DNA of 7,165 nt from the NCBI GenBank assembly GCA_964592635.1, contig CAZQFZ010000110.1:1-7165 (forward strand), written 5' to 3'. Below the pieces are notes generated by a model. The model was not told the DNA's origin. It ran no database searches and saw only the letters and a list, made by a program, of their open reading frames with translations. The translations under genes and the position numbers were made by a program. Shown here in pieces: positions 4,802-7,165 of the stretch (position 1 is its first letter; every line of letters begins with the position of its first letter). Origin of the DNA: VMCP01 sp964592635. GTDB taxonomy: Bacteria; Bacteroidota; Bacteroidia; NS11-12g; UBA955.

Positions 4802-7165
4802 TCAAAACCAAAAGTTGAGCTTTACCGCTAAACTGCGTCCGCCAAGCATCCAATTTTCCATTTGATTCGGTTTATTCGGCAAGATCAGAGTCTGATCCCA
4901 ATTTTGTGAAAAAACCACAAATAAATCACTCATAGGTCTATACCTCCACTGATACCTTAAATTCATATTCATCAATTTATTCTGTGCATTTAATTGCCAA
5001 TATCCGGTAACATAACTAGTTGTACTAATTGTATATTCCGTTTTTAGGCCGATAAGATCAATACGATAATTACCGCTATCTGCTAAAAAGAAATCGATAT
5101 GTCTAAAATTAGCAGCAATGAAAATTCGAGGTATGCGTTTTCTACCCATGCCTTTCACACGCCAATTCAAAGTACCAGAATACTCAGCTTTCTGACCAAT
5201 AAAATATCCCCCATAATCAAACTCACCCAATAAGCTCAACCGCTTTCTGTTGTTGGTTTCAAAAGATATATTTCCAGCCAACCAACGATGTCGGCCATCA
5301 AAAAAACCACCATTCTTTAATGCTACAGGCGGTCGAAATGGCAAAAATAAATCATAATAATCTTGATGAATAAAGCCCCGCACAAACGAACCATTTTGAA
5401 AGTAAACCTCAGCAGCGAATTGGGTAATAGATTCAGTTAAATCAAATGAGCTATCATAATAACTGCTGTTGTAAATATAAAAGGAGTAATTGTTTATTTT
5501 GCCATTGCCCGAAGGATAGAAAGTGCGTTTAACTTCCGGTTCCAATCGCCAATAATCCATTTTGATTATCTTTTTCGACACGGGATCGTAATTGTCGATT
5601 CGGGGAACAAAACCCGTTCTAGCTGAATACAGTTTACTCACGTATTCATGATTCCACATAAGCATCCAATCCAATGTTTTATACAAAAACCAGGTTGCAT
5701 GTGCATACCCTCGATCCATTTTAAGTCCCGGATAAATGGACTTTTGAATGAATGCTTTACCAGCATAGCGATTATTAGAAGTAAGTAAATTAAACTCCGT
5801 GCCTAAAACAGAGTTATAATTGGAATTTTGCTGACCTAAAACCTGATCATGTACCCAAATAAATCCGATGTTTGATGCTTTTAACACCTTTCTTTGAACC
5901 GCAAGAATGGAATAATTAATGGGATCAACTGCATTGATTCCATCAGTTGCAGTTGTTACATTCATTAAACCCAAACGAAATTTATTACCATATTTCCCAG
6001 AAAGTCGAAGCCCATAACTAATGGGAATATTAGTACCCTTAGACGTTAAACCAATTTTTCTAGAGAAAAATGGACGAATTTGCCTAAACCCAAAATTTGC
6101 AAACAAATCACTATTTTCAATAAAAAATTGTCTTCTTTCAGGAAAAAATAAACTATATCTGGTCAAATTTATTTGTTGGGCGTCCACATCCACATTCGCA
6201 AAATCAGGATTCACTGTAACATCGAGATTCAAACTTTGTGTCAAACCAATTTTCGCATCAAACCCAATTCTAGGTTGATGCACCCAAGGGGAACTGTTCT
6301 TTTGTTGGGATGTAACATTCGAAATATAAGGCACTATCACCCGATTCATACGCTTCGCTGGCAAACTACTGAATCGAAGTGTATCAACAAAAACCAAGCT
6401 ACTTATATTAAAATTCCGAGGAACTCGTTTAAACGTACTAATTTCATTTGATTTATAATCCATGCGCGCCACATTTACCCCCCATGTTTTGGACTCAGGA
6501 TTGAATCTTATTGATGAAAAAGGGATGGACATTTCAACTGTCCAATAATCATCAAATATATGTGTTTCACTATACCACACTTGATCCCAAGCGGTTGTAA
6601 CTCCAAAAGTTCCCCCATTTTCAACTGCACCTTCTCGTTGAGCATTATATGGAGTTACACCAAAGGAAAACCCATTCTGTCCGTCGAGGAAGGGGGATAA
6701 AGTAATCACAACCGCATCGTTGGTTAATACGGAAAAGTCGCGTTTCAAATTATTTATAACAAAAGGTTTTTTTGCATCCTTATTTTGACAAATTACAGCC
6801 ACATATAAAAATTTCTCACTGTAGCAAAGCGCAAATCGTGTATTGGATTTCGCCCTTGATGTATCATAAGGAAAATGCTGCCAAAAATCACCTGTAAAAT
6901 TTACTACTTTCCAAGCTGAATCAGACAAGATACCATCCACTTTTATTGGAATATCAACTCGTTTTATATCATACTTTTCACTCGATTTATTTAATGTATT
7001 TAACAAAGTAGGTGACACTGAATTCGATGTTGTATTTGTTTGTGCAATACTCGATTTAAAACCAACTGAAAATAAAAACAAAAACAAACCAATAAAACCA
7101 CTACTAACCCGTAGCAGAAATGAATTTAAAAACAATTGCAAACCAATAAAACCACTACTAACCCG
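4802..7165 (-). CDS. DUF5916-type outer-membrane protein with CBM9-like N-terminal domain (5' end beyond window)
   Basis: The frame stays open from the TGA at 4804-4802 to the right edge, 787 codons, so the true start is outside. An in-frame TTG at 7141 is used below only for numbering (779 residues). The N-terminus is a signal peptide: hydrophobic GFIGLFLFLFSVGF (15-28), then SSIA before Q34. A CBM9-like beta-sandwich follows (about 58-250), with IPIKVDGILSDSAW (64-77) and FLYVAVICQN (111-120). Next comes the diagnostic DUF5916 block VNPDFANVDVDAQQINLTRY (310-329) with FFPERRQFFIENSDLF (332-347). The remainder is rich in alternating aromatic strands typical of an outer-membrane beta-barrel, ending in aromatic FWF. 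The protein is therefore probably in the outer membrane with a periplasmic or surface carbohydrate-binding-like domain. The family's substrate and function are unknown. There is no SusC/SusD pair nearby. Its 5' region contains a 54-bp in-frame tandem repeat. Confidence 0.85.
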   Translation of the reverse strand, partial: RVSSGFIGLQLFLNSFLLRVSSGFIGLFLFLFSVGFKSSIAQTNTTSNSVSPTLLNTLNKSSEKYDIKRVDIPIKVDGILSDSAWKVVNFTGDFWQHFPYDTSRAKSNTRFALCYSEKFLYVAVICQNKDAKKPFVINNLKRDFSVLTNDAVVITLSPFLDGQNGFSFGVTPYNAQREGAVENGGTFGVTTAWDQVWYSETHIFDDYWTVEMSIPFSSIRFNPESKTWGVNVARMDYKSNEISTFKRVPRNFNISSLVFVDTLRFSSLPAKRMNRVIVPYISNVTSQQKNSSPWVHQPRIGFDAKIGLTQSLNLDVTVNPDFANVDVDAQQINLTRYSLFFPERRQFFIENSDLFANFGFRQIRPFFSRKIGLTSKGTNIPISYGLRLSGKYGNKFRLGLMNVTTATDGINAVDPINYSILAVQRKVLKASNIGFIWVHDQVLGQQNSNYNSVLGTEFNLLTSNNRYAGKAFIQKSIYPGLKMDRGYAHATWFLYKTLDWMLMWNHEYVSKLYSARTGFVPRIDNYDPVSKKIIKMDYWRLEPEVKRTFYPSGNGKINNYSFYIYNSSYYDSSFDLTESITQFAAEVYFQNGSFVRGFIHQDYYDLFLPFRPPVALKNGGFFDGRHRWLAGNISFETNNRKRLSLLGEFDYGGYFIGQKAEYSGTLNWRVKGMGRKRIPRIFIAANFRHIDFFLADSGNYRIDLIGLKTEYTISTTSYVTGYWQLNAQNKLMNMNLRYQWRYRPMSDLFVVFSQNWDQTLILPNKPNQMENWMLGGRSLAVKLNFWF
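7085..7165. repeat. 54-bp tandem direct repeat, 1.5 copies visible, in frame in the signal-peptide region
   Basis: Positions 7085-7111 and 7139-7165 are identical over all 27 bases, at an offset of exactly 54, and the match is cut only by the window edge. This is what 1.5 copies of a 54-bp tandem unit look like. 54 is 18 codons, so on the minus strand the coded peptide repeats RVSSGFIGL twice, separated by QLFLNSFLL. The match ends on the left at 7084/7138. It could be a true duplication in the gene's signal-peptide coding region or an assembly artefact at a contig end. Confidence 0.8.

Noticed and set aside
6021..6451. Two overlapping plus-strand open frames within the outer-membrane protein gene
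   Set aside because: They are antisense to the conserved DUF5916 block, overlap each other and have no domain or start signal.
7139..7141. TTG at 7141 as the true start of the outer-membrane protein
   Set aside because: The frame stays open to the window edge, no promoter-like sequence lies between it and the edge, and the codon lies inside the tandem repeat. A start outside the window is more likely.
1..7165. Mobile element, CRISPR array, tRNA/rRNA, defence or biosynthetic cassette
   Set aside because: Almost all of the sequence is taken up by six recognisable genes with short spacers. No transposase, integrase, spaced repeats or RNA-gene structure was seen.

Overview
The window looks like ordinary chromosomal DNA from a member of the Bacteroidota, probably in the Chitinophagales / Sphingobacteriales / Flavobacteriia range. 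Three things support this: AT-rich composition; genes with no Shine-Dalgarno sequence but with TAnnTTTG-type -7 boxes just before two start codons; and a large outer-membrane protein of the DUF5916 type (CBM9-like N-terminus plus beta-barrel), a family common in this phylum. This placement is inferred, since no rRNA or other phylogenetic marker except Era is present.

Layout. Positions 1-2919 hold three genes on the minus strand, transcribed right to left: an SDR/RmlD-like NAD(P)-dependent reductase (2014-2919), the ribosome-assembly GTPase Era (1038-1928), and a secreted alpha/beta-hydrolase of the putative-esterase type (1-1016) whose C-terminus runs off the left edge. A 77-bp divergent spacer (2920-2996) separates them from a two-gene plus-strand operon. 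That operon is a fumarylacetoacetate hydrolase-family enzyme (2997-4013) overlapping by 11 bp an AIM24 / TIGR00266-family protein (4003-4800). One base later, convergent on the minus strand, lies a DUF5916-type outer-membrane protein (4802-7165) whose start lies beyond the right edge.

How the genes relate. Era is housekeeping, and its neighbours show no obvious shared pathway with it. The FAH-family enzyme keeps the positions that bind metal and act in catalysis in fumarylacetoacetase, so the last step of tyrosine/homogentisate breakdown is plausible, although no other gene of that pathway is in the window. The AIM24 protein is tightly coupled to it, but its role is unknown.

I found no mobile element, CRISPR array, RNA gene, defence cassette or other clearly new system. 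The features most worth a second look are a 54-bp in-frame tandem repeat in the signal-peptide region at the right edge, the coupled FAH/AIM24 pair, and the near-leaderless promoter arrangement before era and the FAH gene. No gene-free stretch exceeds 85 bases.
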